Positions 26,664 through 34,758 of a DNA stretch of 64,000 bases are shown here, piece by piece. This DNA is from Polynucleobacter sp. UB-Piko-W3 (GTDB lineage Bacteria > Pseudomonadota > Gammaproteobacteria > Burkholderiales > Burkholderiaceae). Made by a program: the position numbers and the translations under genes. The stretch is from positions 891,545-955,544 of the forward strand of contig NZ_JACVPY010000002.1 in the NCBI RefSeq assembly GCF_018881635.1, in the 5' to 3' direction. The notes below the pieces were generated by a model. It did not search any database. It was not told the origin of the DNA and worked only from the letters and a program-made list of their open reading frames with translations. Within the stretch, counting starts at the first letter, position 1, and each line of letters opens with the position of its first letter.

Positions 26664-26740
26664 TGGGGCGAACGACGGGGCTCGAACCCGCGACAACCAG
26701 AATCACAATCTGGGACTCTACCAACTGAGCTACGTCCGCC
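26664..26740 (-). tRNA. tRNA-His(GUG)
   Basis: A 77-base tRNA with the extra 5' G (G-1) characteristic of histidine tRNA and encoded CCA. The acceptor stem GCGGACG pairs with CGTTCGC with one G-U, the anticodon arm CCAGA-TTGTGAT-TCTGG gives GTG, and the T-arm has GGTTCGAGC. It lies 53 bases downstream of dusA. Confidence 0.97.
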
Positions 26741-26793
26741 TCTGAAGGATTTGATTATAGCTTTTTGCTCAAAAACCTGTCAAAACGCTGTTT

Positions 26794-27888
26794 CTAGGCT
26801 CTTACTTCAGTTCTTTCATATTCAAAAGCTGCCCAATCTCCCAGGGTTAGGCTGGCATCAATGAAAAAATCTACAATCGCTGCTTTGCTCTGCACTTTAG
26901 CTAGAGCGTGATGATCAGAGAGACGTTGACGCCAATATCTTGACCCTGCTCTGCCATGGGCTAAGCCTAGGATATGTCTTGTGAAAGCGCCAATATAAAA
27001 AGGTTTTCCTTTAGCTTTGCATTCATCAAACCAAGCCTCTACTTGATTAACTAATCCAATCTGAATTCGGTGCCACTCGGTTTCACTAAAGAGATAACCA
27101 GCTGCATCACCATTCGTATTAATCAAATCATCCCAACCCAGTAGCATTGACGGAAAATGATATGCCGCCCTACCAATCATGAAGCCATCAAAGTCATCCC
27201 AATGACCAGCAATTTGTTCATTGGTTTCTAGGCCGCCATTCAGTAAGACCTTCAGATGAGGAAATTGTTTTTGTGCATCCAGTCTGAGTCTTGCAGCCAC
27301 TTCATAACGTAGCGGCGGCTTACTGCGATTCTCTTTTGGTGAAAGCCCTTTGAGCACTGCATTGCGCGCATGAATGGTAACTTGGCTCGCACCGGCATCC
27401 GCTACCGCTAATATGAAATCTAAGACAAACTGATAATCTTTTTCTGAGCTAGCTGCATCCATAGAATCTAAGCCAAGGCGATGCTTTACTGAAATCGGAA
27501 TATTGACTGCATCCTTCATTGCTTTGACGCACTCAGCCACTAAATTGGGCTCAGCCATCAGACATGCACCAAAGGCACCGCGTTGTACACGCTCTGATGG
27601 ACAACCGCAATTGAGATCAATCTCATCGTAGCCCCACTGCTGAGCTAGCTCTGCTGATCTTGCTAAGTCATTGGGCTCTGAACCGCCTAGCTGGAGAACA
27701 ACGGGATGCTGATCTTGCGAGTAATCTAAATGACGTGGCACATCACCATGCATTAGTGCGCCCGTTGTTACCATCTCGGTATACAGAACCGCATCTTTAG
27801 TAAGCGTGCGATGAAAAGAGCGGCAATGACGATCCGTCCACTCCATCATGGGGGCAACAGCAAGACGTTTCTTTGGGGTATTGGTCAT
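26794..27888 (-). CDS. dusA: tRNA-dihydrouridine(20/20a) synthase
   Basis: DusA reduces uridine 20/20a in the tRNA D-loop with FMN and NADPH. The 364-residue protein shows the family N-terminus VAPMMEWTDRHCR, LQLGGSEP, and the active site DLNCGCPSERVQRGAFGACLM with the catalytic Cys near residue 95. The SVKHRLG segment, IHARNAVLKG and the C-terminal FTRHILGLAHG belong to the DusA subgroup rather than DusB/DusC. The gene is followed on the same strand by tRNA-His, itself a substrate candidate, though this adjacency may be accidental. Confidence 0.95.
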   Translation of the reverse strand: MTNTPKKRLAVAPMMEWTDRHCRSFHRTLTKDAVLYTEMVTTGALMHGDVPRHLDYSQDQHPVVLQLGGSEPNDLARSAELAQQWGYDEIDLNCGCPSERVQRGAFGACLMAEPNLVAECVKAMKDAVNIPISVKHRLGLDSMDAASSEKDYQFVLDFILAVADAGASQVTIHARNAVLKGLSPKENRSKPPLRYEVAARLRLDAQKQFPHLKVLLNGGLETNEQIAGHWDDFDGFMIGRAAYHFPSMLLGWDDLINTNGDAAGYLFSETEWHRIQIGLVNQVEAWFDECKAKGKPFYIGAFTRHILGLAHGRAGSRYWRQRLSDHHALAKVQSKAAIVDFFIDASLTLGDWAAFEYERTEVRA

Positions 27889-27975
27889 AAACTTCTATTC
27901 ATTAGCTATGACCGCTATTTTAAATGCATCAGGGCAAGCGAAGTTGCCCTGATCACTGATGAGCCAGAAAGAGTG

Positions 27976-28236
27976 TTAACGCATCTTATCTAGCTTAGCC
28001 TCCAACTCCACAGCGAGATCAAGAGCGCCCATGTAACCGGACTTCAGATGGGCAGGTAAATCAGGGTCTCCCACCATGCTTCCCAATGTTTCTACTAGAC
28101 TGTAGACAATTCCTTTTGCTGCACTACTGGCAATTGATTTGCTAGCTACCGCCTCATCAATATGATGGACGGCATCCAAAAAATAGTCGTGTCCAGGTAG
28201 ACCATCGAGGCCTAATTCTTGAGGTTCTTTAGGCAT
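27976..28236 (-). CDS. small hypothetical protein
   Basis: An 86-residue, mostly helical, soluble protein with no recognised domain; the start MPKEPQELG follows AAGGAGCAAGT. It is acidic and contains the segment YFLDAVHHIDEAVASKS. It lies 21 bases downstream of the eRF1-like 'translational machinery' gene on the same strand, so the two are probably one transcript. The downstream dusA gene is 87 bases away. Confidence 0.6.
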   Translation of the reverse strand: MPKEPQELGLDGLPGHDYFLDAVHHIDEAVASKSIASSAAKGIVYSLVETLGSMVGDPDLPAHLKSGYMGALDLAVELEAKLDKMR

Positions 28237-28257
28237 ACTTGCTCCTTAATTCAGCAC

Positions 28258-28641
28258 TTAAATCATTCGATCTACTTTATAGAAGAACTTACGGGCATGC
28301 GCCAGAATTTCTTTATCAGAAGGATGATCCACAGTTTCAACACCAACAATCTTTTCAGCTATCTTGGCGTCATGCTGATGGGCATGTTTAATGAGCTCTA
28401 ATTTGGCAGAGCCTGGCCCCAGAATCAGAATCTCTTTAGATTCATTTACCGCCTGCATCACAGCATGAAGATATTTAGAATCTAGGGCTAGCTTGCCGCT
28501 ACCAATTTCATTTGCCTTGTGATGCAAATGTGTATGCGTTGATTTGCTTTTAATAATCTCAGCCTCGCTGGCATCCTTACTTAAAAACATCACATGAGCT
28601 TCTTGATGATCAATCCAAATTACCGCATGATTTGATGACAT
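28258..28641 (-). CDS. eRF1 domain 3-like 'translational machinery' protein
   Basis: I choose the ATG at 28641 (MSSNHAVIWIDHQEAHVM), preceded by AGGAAGAACG, over an upstream in-frame start at 28668. The 127-residue protein matches a small Burkholderiales family: IWIDHQEAHV at the start, a THTHLHHKANEIGSG histidine-rich segment, ILILGPGSAKLEL and KIVGVETVDHPSD. The fold resembles domain 3 of eukaryotic release factor 1 (pelota-like), which is where the product name comes from. The biochemical role is unproven; no ribosomal gene is nearby. Confidence 0.82.
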   Translation of the reverse strand: MSSNHAVIWIDHQEAHVMFLSKDASEAEIIKSKSTHTHLHHKANEIGSGKLALDSKYLHAVMQAVNESKEILILGPGSAKLELIKHAHQHDAKIAEKIVGVETVDHPSDKEILAHARKFFYKVDRMI

Positions 28642-28767
28642 CGTTCTTCCTATCATTGAAATAGCCATTCATTTAGGATACTCCTGCAAACAGGAAGATT
28701 CATCTCAGAATTTGATTTAAATCAAGCCATATAGATTAATAGTTTGAATTTCATCCCATTAGGCTCA

Positions 28768-29523
28768 TTAGCACCAGGATGTATCTTGATACCAGAAATT
28801 AATACTGCGATTTTGCCGAGCATTTTGAATGGCGGATCTTGTACTGGCAAATTCATTTAAATTCAACTTAGTTGGCTCATAAAGCTCGCAGCCCACTCTA
28901 ATGCGAGATGCTTCGACGGGGCTTGGCCTGAGATTTCTAATAATAAGATCAAATTTTGCAGTTCTGGCCGTCAAGCGCTCCAAAGAGCAACCAGTCCAAA
29001 TAGTTCCAACTTCCATCTCAGCCGAACCAAGCCGAAGATCTAGCTGAATACCCTTGTCAGAAATATTAACAATATCTCCGATCATCTCTTTGCCAACTGA
29101 AAAGAAGATCAGCGCCTTAAAAGCTCTATCAGGAGGGGCGCTAGCCCTAAAGTCTTCCCGCCTCTGAATTAAGGACATGGTCTTGGGAATATCACAACTC
29201 AGGAATCCAGACTCAGCAGATTTAAGACCTGCTACTGGAAACTGCAACTTCCCCCCATCAAGACCTGCAATGAAATAACAGGTTTGTCCTATAAAGGCAT
29301 TCAGGCCATTTCTGGGGGATTCTTCGACTTTTAGCTTCATCCCAGTTTTAGGGTCTAAGCTCTGAACACTGACAGGGAATATCTGTGAGGATTTGACATT
29401 GAAAATACTCGCTGTTGGTCCTGGGGAGAACATGCGCTCTAAATTTTTAAAAATAAAACGGGGGTCGAGCGCAAACTTAGCATCAACTTCTCCAAGCTCT
29501 GGGGGGAATATTATCAAATTCAT
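28768..29523 (-). CDS. YcgR-like flagellar brake protein with PilZ domain
   Basis: The 251-residue cytosolic protein has a YcgR-type N-terminal beta domain (about residues 1-125) and a PilZ domain with both cyclic-di-GMP motifs: QRREDFR (RxxxR, about residue 132) and NISDKGIQLDL (the D/NxSxxG motif, about 165). In enteric bacteria YcgR slows the flagellar motor by binding MotA or the switch when c-di-GMP is high. The flagellar operons in the right half of the window give it a plausible target. It is a single gene in a gap of small unknown genes. Confidence 0.82.
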   Translation of the reverse strand: MNLIIFPPELGEVDAKFALDPRFIFKNLERMFSPGPTASIFNVKSSQIFPVSVQSLDPKTGMKLKVEESPRNGLNAFIGQTCYFIAGLDGGKLQFPVAGLKSAESGFLSCDIPKTMSLIQRREDFRASAPPDRAFKALIFFSVGKEMIGDIVNISDKGIQLDLRLGSAEMEVGTIWTGCSLERLTARTAKFDLIIRNLRPSPVEASRIRVGCELYEPTKLNLNEFASTRSAIQNARQNRSINFWYQDTSWC

Positions 29524-29553
29524 AATGGTATTTTACGGGAGTATGATTAATCC

Positions 29554-29766
29554 ATGAAAACATTTGAGATCATCTCAATTGAGCCAACCAACTTAGCCAA
29601 CCATTGGGTTGTCAGCTTCAAAATCGCGGGCGGTAAGATCGAAAAAGAGAGTATTCAGGCATATGACTCAAATGACGCTTTTATTAAATTTCGCAATCAA
29701 ATGATCAAGCAATTCAAAGCTATAAATCAAACCAAAAAGTCGCCCAAAAAAGTACAATTTGAGTAG
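29554..29766 (+). CDS. small hypothetical protein
   Basis: A 70-residue basic protein, MKTFEIISIEP..., with an IEKESIQAYDSNDAFIKF segment and a lysine-rich C-terminus (NQTKKSPKKVQ). It has no signal peptide or membrane segment and no recognised domain. It is divergent from the PilZ gene across 30 bases and is followed by another small gene on the same strand. Regular predicted strands followed by a helix make it protein-like, but there is no homology evidence. Confidence 0.5.
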   Translation: MKTFEIISIEPTNLANHWVVSFKIAGGKIEKESIQAYDSNDAFIKFRNQMIKQFKAINQTKKSPKKVQFE

Positions 29767-29791
29767 GCAAACTAATAATGGACCAAAAGCG

Positions 29792-30163
29792 ATGACACCC
29801 GAAGAACTTGAACGACACGCAGACCTCATTAAAAGAGCCAAAATATTGAGCATAGCTAGTGAGCAGTACTTTAAGGCGGCGCGCGCTATTGAAATAGGTG
29901 AATCCGAAGATTTACGCTATCGCTACATCAAATCTGCTAAGGACTCTATTAAAGACGCATTCCCAGAGGTATTTGAAGTGCGGACTCAAGCACCAAAATA
30001 CCTTATTAAAGAAGAGCCGGATCACAGAGTCATTAAAACCATTGCTATTGCCGCGCTAATCCTTGGCGTCTTATATTCCTTTGTGAAATTTGGGCCTACA
30101 GGTGATCTTAGTAAAACGTGGACAGCCGATGACATCCCTAAAGCAACTGCTTACCCAAAATAA
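29792..30163 (+). CDS. small membrane-anchored hypothetical protein
   Basis: The ATG at 29792 (MTPEELERHADL) is preferred over a TTG at 29759 that overlaps the previous gene. The resulting 123-residue protein has a helical N-terminal cytoplasmic part of about 80 residues, one membrane segment (TIAIAALILGVLYSFVKF, about residues 81-98) and a short tail. I recognise no family. It may be co-transcribed with the small gene at 29554. It converges with the next gene, with 21 bases between stops. Confidence 0.55.
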   Translation: MTPEELERHADLIKRAKILSIASEQYFKAARAIEIGESEDLRYRYIKSAKDSIKDAFPEVFEVRTQAPKYLIKEEPDHRVIKTIAIAALILGVLYSFVKFGPTGDLSKTWTADDIPKATAYPK

Positions 30164-30184
30164 TCTGAGGGGATAACACTAAGG

Positions 30185-30742
30185 TTAAATTTCTGAAGCA
30201 ACTTGCGCTTCAGCCAATTTCATTTCTAAAGCTAATCTCTTAAATCCTGGTTTGTCTGGGTAGGTTTTAGAGAGATAGTAAATGAGTTCGCGGTCAGTTT
30301 TACCATGCTGGTGCTCTTTAAGTAGACTCCTCAGTGCCCAAATTAACTGCAAGGTATTGCGCTCATCCCTCAATAAATTCGCTTTTTCTTCCGAATTCTC
30401 ATCCAAAGTATCAAGGTCGACACCCTTCGCAAAAGCTTCAAGCCTTATAGGCATATCCCATTTACGAACATGCCGAGCCCAAAACAAAAATCGCTTGAAA
30501 TCAACGCGCATATTTTGAGCTGAGAAATTTTGAATCCAAGCATGCTCAGTCAGTAAATCTAGCTTTGCTTTAAATGCATCGTAATGCCCATCAAAATTGG
30601 ACAGGTCAAAATGAAGCTCTCCTGCTGCATCCCGCACTGGAAATTTAATTTGTTTAGGATTAATACCATGAACTAAGGCAGCAGCCTGCCAAGTGTATAT
30701 ATAAGGTTTTGAAAACCAAAAATCCCAATCAATGTCAGCCAT
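30185..30742 (-). CDS. hypothetical cytosolic protein
   Basis: A 185-residue soluble protein rich in Trp and aromatic residues (DIDWDFWFSKPYIYTWQAA at the start) and helical in the second half (NTLQLIWALRSLLKEH, DRELIYYLSKTYPDKPGF). The N-terminal W-W-aromatic pattern followed by ALVHGINP is reminiscent of small proteins found next to accessory genes, but I cannot assign a family. It stands alone, divergent from a small exported protein across 118 bases. Confidence 0.6.
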   Translation of the reverse strand: MADIDWDFWFSKPYIYTWQAAALVHGINPKQIKFPVRDAAGELHFDLSNFDGHYDAFKAKLDLLTEHAWIQNFSAQNMRVDFKRFLFWARHVRKWDMPIRLEAFAKGVDLDTLDENSEEKANLLRDERNTLQLIWALRSLLKEHQHGKTDRELIYYLSKTYPDKPGFKRLALEMKLAEAQVASEI

Positions 30743-30860
30743 AAACTACCCTTATGAATATTGCGTTAGGCATAGCTTACTATGGCTAGAAAAATTACAG
30801 GTGATTGAACTGGCATCTGTTAAATTAAGAGCATATTAACCACCATTCACTTCAAGAGCC

Positions 30861-31202
30861 ATGATTAAAAATATCCTGTTCCTGCTAGGGGCCCTCACAT
30901 CTCTCAATGCATTAGCCGATTTGTCGATTGCGGACTATGAAAATAAGAATAAAGCTCAATCGACTAATACCTATCTTTTAGGTCTTAGTGCTGGCCTAAA
31001 TACTGCTAATAAGAGGTTAAGCGCAAATAAGCAAGTGCCTTTGTATTGCTACCCACCCTATTTAAATCTCAGCATCGCCAATTACAAAGAGATCATTTCT
31101 TTGGGCATCCAAGAACTTTCGCCAGATAGCCCCATCAAGCCCAGCGTAGATGAAATTCTACTGAAAAAACTCAGTGCGCTCTATCCTTGCGGGTATAACT
31201 AA
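30861..31202 (+). CDS. exported Rap1a/Tai-like protein
   Basis: A 113-residue protein with a short signal peptide (cleavage near LNALA-DL). The mature part, TYLLGLSAGLNTAN, then a Cys-containing CYPPYLNLS, a helix, and a closing LSALYPCGY, fits the Rap1a/Tai-like domain (two conserved cysteines, 'ALxxxYPC' end). Rap1a and Tai are immunity proteins against type VI amidase effectors in other bacteria, but the family is broad and no effector is seen here. The assignment is by pattern only. Confidence 0.55.
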   Translation: MIKNILFLLGALTSLNALADLSIADYENKNKAQSTNTYLLGLSAGLNTANKRLSANKQVPLYCYPPYLNLSIANYKEIISLGIQELSPDSPIKPSVDEILLKKLSALYPCGYN

Positions 31203-31207
31203 AGGAC

Positions 31208-31435
31208 TTATATTTGACCAGCCTTCTGATTAGACTGAGTGCTTGAGCCTTCCGCATTTTCCTTGGCATACTGATCTGCTTTTAGCGAAAAATACTGCAA
31301 GACATCTGCTTCTAATGTACTGATTTCCGAGGCTGGCTGGTTGTTAGGTGCAATAAGTCCCAGCAAAAAGTAAAGCCCTATTCCGAAGATGGCACATGCT
31401 GTGAATATCGGCATTAGGTAACTTTTCAATCGCAC
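31208..31435 (-). CDS. small single-pass membrane protein
   Basis: A 75-residue protein with one N-terminal membrane helix (MPIFTACAIFGIGLYFLLGLIAP, about residues 8-30) and a short hydrophilic tail of about 45 residues. No family is recognised. It is convergent with the Rap1a/Tai-like gene (five bases between stops) and is 6 bases after the stop of another small gene on its strand, so those two are probably coupled. Confidence 0.5.
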   Translation of the reverse strand: MRLKSYLMPIFTACAIFGIGLYFLLGLIAPNNQPASEISTLEADVLQYFSLKADQYAKENAEGSSTQSNQKAGQI

Positions 31436-31441
31436 CTTTCA

Positions 31442-31627
31442 TTACCTCAGAGGGCTCAGCCTTGAGCTAACAATATGGATCACACTAGGCATCGTATCGC
31501 TTGGATAAGCTCGACGGCCAACCTGCTCCTGCCACAAGAGTCGATCCTTGACGAGATCATCGATATGCAACTCCACAAAGACCTCAGAAGCAACTGGTGA
31601 TTGATTGAGAACCTCTTTTTGTCCCAT
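31442..31627 (-). CDS. small hypothetical protein
   Basis: From the ATG at 31627 (MGQKEVLNQ), which follows GGGAGGCTGT, it has 61 residues; an in-frame start at 31657 would be ten residues longer with no better signal. The protein is soluble, with VFVELHIDDLVKDRLLWQEQ in the middle. It precedes the small membrane protein gene by six bases. No homology is recognised. Confidence 0.45.
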   Translation of the reverse strand: MGQKEVLNQSPVASEVFVELHIDDLVKDRLLWQEQVGRRAYPSDTMPSVIHIVSSRLSPLR

Positions 31628-31800
31628 ACAGCCTCCCTCAAGAATGGCACTGCCCATAGATAAATCTTAGGTGCAATGAGTCCTTTATCAAAGAGATAAA
31701 CCCTGTTTTGGGTGGATTTCTTACCTGCTGAAATGTAAATCTAAGTGGCTGATTTTGATCAGAAAAAAGGTGCCGCATTTTACGGACCAGGGATACACAG

Positions 31801-31878
31801 ATGAAAAAATATGAAAATCTTAAAGATTACAAAAGGCTACAGGAAAATACTCTTGAGAACTTGAATTGTGGGTGGTAA
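31801..31878 (+). CDS. possible 25-residue small protein
   Basis: The frame ATG-...-TAA at 31801-31878 encodes a basic helical peptide (MKKYENLKDYKRLQEN, then a short CGW end). There is a weak ribosome-binding site. Nothing else supports it, so it is listed as a candidate only. Confidence 0.2.
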   Translation: MKKYENLKDYKRLQENTLENLNCGW

Positions 31879-31950
31879 GCCTCTAATTCATATGGCTTTT
31901 AAAAGAATTAAATTGGGTAATATAAGCAAAAGTAGCAAAATTGATCTATT

Positions 31951-31990
31951 TCATACCCAAAAGATCTAAGTCATACCCAAAAGATCTAAG
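31951..31990. repeat. tandem repeat, 2 x 20 bp
   Basis: TCATACCCAAAAGATCTAAG occurs twice in direct succession, exactly identical, immediately before the stop of the gene at 31994. It looks like a recent slip-duplication in the 3' untranslated region. Confidence 0.95.
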
Positions 31991-31993
31991 GAA

Positions 31994-32347
31994 TTAGCCC
32001 TTCATTAGCAAGCGAGTTAAGGCATTCCGCGCTTCAGCAACCCCCAAATCCATCGCCAACTGAAGCAAAACAGTGGCTTTGGGAACATCCCCAAAATGGC
32101 TCTTAACGACCCCATAGTTGTATACCGCCTGAGGATTGCTATTTTTTATCTCACGCTCTAGCTCATGAAACAAAGTATCCAATTGAGACTGATTGAGTTG
32201 ACCATCCATAGCCATCATGCAGGGCTTTAAGAAGGTGCATTCAACAGAACCAACTTCAAGTGCCATAAAGGCCTCAAAAGCCTGCGGGTATAAGCCCAAC
32301 TTGAGATACTGCTCGGCTTGGTAAAAATCAGAGTTTTGCATTGACAT
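31994..32347 (-). CDS. small TPR/Sel1-like repeat protein
   Basis: The ATG at 32347 (MSMQNSDFYQAEQYLKLGLYPQAFEAF) gives 117 residues; a TTG at 32380 would overlap the upstream gene more. The sequence is made of helical pairs with Sel1/TPR spacing: YLKLGLYPQAFEAFMAL, then YNYGVVKSHFGDVPKATVLLQLAMDLGVAEARNAL at the end, so it probably mediates protein contacts. It is the third of three overlapping minus-strand genes starting at 34157, probably one operon with the large membrane protein. Confidence 0.6.
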   Translation of the reverse strand: MSMQNSDFYQAEQYLKLGLYPQAFEAFMALEVGSVECTFLKPCMMAMDGQLNQSQLDTLFHELEREIKNSNPQAVYNYGVVKSHFGDVPKATVLLQLAMDLGVAEARNALTRLLMKG

Positions 32348-32358
32348 AATGGGATATT

Positions 32359-32907
32359 TTAGACTGTAATCTGCTCCCAAGTGCCATTTAACTTGGCATG
32401 AAAAGGCTCATGGTAGCGATAAAACTCAATATCTCTAAATTGGCTATTTGCCTCTAAGATACGATTAGACAAAGCAACAATATTCGAGGGCTGCCAGCTA
32501 AAGTCTGGTTGCTCGACCCAGGCGCGAATTCCTTCCTCTCGCTTAATGAAGTGATCCATAGAGCCAATCATCTTCGCAATATCCTTCTCATAAGTCACTA
32601 GAGCTCTTAAATAGCTTGGTGAATCAGCAAAAGCAAGCTGAATGACAATATATGGCAAGGCAAAAGCAAGCGTCTTATGCTTGCGCACATTTCTGAAGTA
32701 CACCTGCTGCGTGATATCCCACTGCTGATCCGTACTATTGAGCGAGTAGTCAAAAACCCAATTACTGCTGTAGAAAAAGATACACTGACGACCAACGATT
32801 TCATCGCTAATGGTTCGAATATGGCTTTGCTCTCGCAATAAACGTAATTGCTCATAGGGTTGTAGCTTTGGGCTCGAAGAAATCTCTGGATCAGAAGGGG
32901 AAATCAT
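32359..32907 (-). CDS. hypothetical cytosolic protein, middle of a three-gene unit
   Basis: A 182-residue soluble protein with no family I recognise. It is aromatic-rich (QCIFFYSSNWVFDYSL, YVYFR-like stretches) and ends in a mixed region, FYRYHEPFHAKLNGTW. Its ATG overlaps the stop of the membrane-protein gene by four bases (ATGA), so translation is coupled, which argues for a shared complex or task. The cytosolic location is inferred from the lack of signal or membrane segments. Confidence 0.6.
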   Translation of the reverse strand: MISPSDPEISSSPKLQPYEQLRLLREQSHIRTISDEIVGRQCIFFYSSNWVFDYSLNSTDQQWDITQQVYFRNVRKHKTLAFALPYIVIQLAFADSPSYLRALVTYEKDIAKMIGSMDHFIKREEGIRAWVEQPDFSWQPSNIVALSNRILEANSQFRDIEFYRYHEPFHAKLNGTWEQITV

Positions 32908-34157
32908 TCTTGTCTCTTGTATTGTTCTACCACTACGTCCACTTTATCGCCTAGATCTCTACTGATGCGATAAACAAAATTCTGATCATTTATAAAAAAG
33001 TGTTTTTTAAGTGCTGGATCAGCAAATACGATTCGCTTGAAATTACCCTCGCTTAAATTATTAATCAGGGCCAAAGTCTTTTGGGCTTCAGGTTTTAGCG
33101 TGATGGGATCTTGCGCCCCAGAAATTCTGGCGACTAGATCAGCTTTGCTGGTAGCGCCTTCATAAAAAGCAAGGCAGCACTGTAAAACACCCTTGGGTCT
33201 CACGCCAGTCCACGTAAATTGTTCGTCGGCAAACTTCAGAAGGTTTGCGGTAACTAAGAGCTTTTGCTTACCACCGCCCTCTTGAATCCATGTACCGATC
33301 CATCTTTCATTGATGGGCATTACTGCTGCTGACTTACTAGAATCTTTTGTTTCAGCAGCACTTAGCGATTCCTGAGAAGTGATTGAGCCAGACACTACCT
33401 GATCAGAATTTTGTGTTGCTGGCAATGCCATAGTGGGATTTGATGCAGGCACTACAGGTACTGAAGAGGGTGTGACTGGTTGGACTGAATTTGAAATAGC
33501 ATAAATAAGCCCGCAAAGTAGCGTTACAAATAAAAATATACCTAGTACTATGATCACTCTGATTTGTCTAGCCTCATCTCCATTTTCCTCATGCGCATCA
33601 GCATCTGGAACTTGAATAGTTGAAAAAGAATTTTTAAGAGTCTCTAATTCTGATAGTAATTGCGTATCAGCCTCAGGCTTAGCCTGCTCTTGAGGAGCAA
33701 ATGACGGCTCTATTGGTGATTTAACAGGAAGTGGCAGGTTGATTTCTTGCGGGCACTCGAGTTGATGAATAAATAGTAATGCGTCATCAATGCTGGGAAA
33801 AATCTTATCTTGTGCAATGATTTGATCTAATGCTAGATTTTTTTCAACCTGATATTTATCTACTAAATATAATACATAGGAATCATTAATCAATTCTTTT
33901 GCGCCACGAAAAGATCTTTGTGAGACTGCTTTGCCTGGAAGAAAGAAAATACCAGCAGACAAAAAAATAATTCCGAAGAACCATTTGAGCTGAGTTGAGG
34001 TTTGGAGTTGCTCCGTAATGAATTTAATCAGCACGGCAAAGTCAAGGGACGCACTCTCTGAGTGGGCTGAAGCTAAGAGCAAAATACAGCCACAAATCAC
34101 TGCCGTAAACTTTAGTGCTAGCTGAAGACGCCAATTTTGGGGGGTGGTGTCTCGCAT
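32904..34157 (-). CDS. large hypothetical membrane protein with periplasmic or cytosolic insert
   Basis: A 417-residue protein with two N-terminal membrane helices (about residues 12-28 and 57-75) and a third central one (RVIIVLGIFLFVTLLCGLIYAI, about 200-221). Between them is a helical segment with acidic/Pro-rich linker, and after the third helix a Ser/Ala/Pro-rich linker leads to a folded domain of about 130 residues (IGTWIQEGGGKQKLL... FAD). No family is recognised. It heads the three-gene unit. Confidence 0.65.
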   Translation of the reverse strand: MRDTTPQNWRLQLALKFTAVICGCILLLASAHSESASLDFAVLIKFITEQLQTSTQLKWFFGIIFLSAGIFFLPGKAVSQRSFRGAKELINDSYVLYLVDKYQVEKNLALDQIIAQDKIFPSIDDALLFIHQLECPQEINLPLPVKSPIEPSFAPQEQAKPEADTQLLSELETLKNSFSTIQVPDADAHEENGDEARQIRVIIVLGIFLFVTLLCGLIYAISNSVQPVTPSSVPVVPASNPTMALPATQNSDQVVSGSITSQESLSAAETKDSSKSAAVMPINERWIGTWIQEGGGKQKLLVTANLLKFADEQFTWTGVRPKGVLQCCLAFYEGATSKADLVARISGAQDPITLKPEAQKTLALINNLSEGNFKRIVFADPALKKHFFINDQNFVYRISRDLGDKVDVVVEQYKRQE

Positions 34158-34254
34158 TAATTTCCTTATTGAGATAAATGAGTCTTGCTGACTTAAGCCG
34201 AAATGCAGGCATCGAAGACTTTAAAACTTCAATTTTAACCACAAGGAGGCAAAG

Positions 34255-34623
34255 CTATTGGGATGTAGAGGGCTTTGCAGTCCTAGTTTCTTCCGCTTTT
34301 TGACCTATGGGTTCATCCGCAACTTCCGAAACAGCTTCTTCGCTGCCTTCGGGGCTCGCTTTTTGTGTTTCAGCTGGGTTTTTTGTAGCCTCGGCAGGAT
34401 TCTGCGTGCTTACTTTGGCATGAGTATCGATTGAGTCGAAATTATCAACCCATTTATATTGCGCTAAAAAATCCGCCTGAGGTAAAAAACGCAGGTTTGA
34501 ATCAATCAAATTCTTATACTCAACGTAGGTGACCCCCACTGCATTCGGAGGAAATACCTGTCTTACAGCTACTCTAGTGCCATTTTCGTCTTCAAAAATA
34601 TCATGTCTTTGGGGATTGTTCAT
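34255..34623 (-). CDS. small hypothetical protein with acidic low-complexity tail
   Basis: The ATG at 34623 (MNNPQRHDIFEDENG), behind AGGCTCGGC, is chosen over a GTG at 34668 that overlaps the neighbour's frame; it gives 122 residues. The first 70 residues look folded (TRVAVRQVFPPNAVGVTYVEYKNL), the rest is a Glu/Ala/Thr/Pro-rich tail that is probably disordered. No domain is recognised. It diverges from the YggT gene. Confidence 0.5.
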   Translation of the reverse strand: MNNPQRHDIFEDENGTRVAVRQVFPPNAVGVTYVEYKNLIDSNLRFLPQADFLAQYKWVDNFDSIDTHAKVSTQNPAEATKNPAETQKASPEGSEEAVSEVADEPIGQKAEETRTAKPSTSQ

Positions 34624-34758
34624 GCCGAGCCTAACTAGGTTTTGGGTATAAAAAGACTGCTGAGCCACCTACTCGGCCATTTTCTATGGGCTAACCATAA
34701 ATGTCAATTTAAGGCTGAACGGCTTAAGATAAGGTTTTTTGGTCCCACTGGAGTCGTC

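Larger units (their letters stand above)
31658..31993. other. 336-base intergenic region with a 20-bp tandem repeat and a possible tiny ORF
   Basis: The region holds no confident gene. It has an AT-rich stretch, the tandem repeat at 31951-31990, and a 25-codon plus-strand frame at 31801-31878 (starts MKKYENLKDYK) behind CAGGGATACACAG. It probably contains the promoter for the small minus-strand genes at 31442-31627. Confidence 0.5.
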
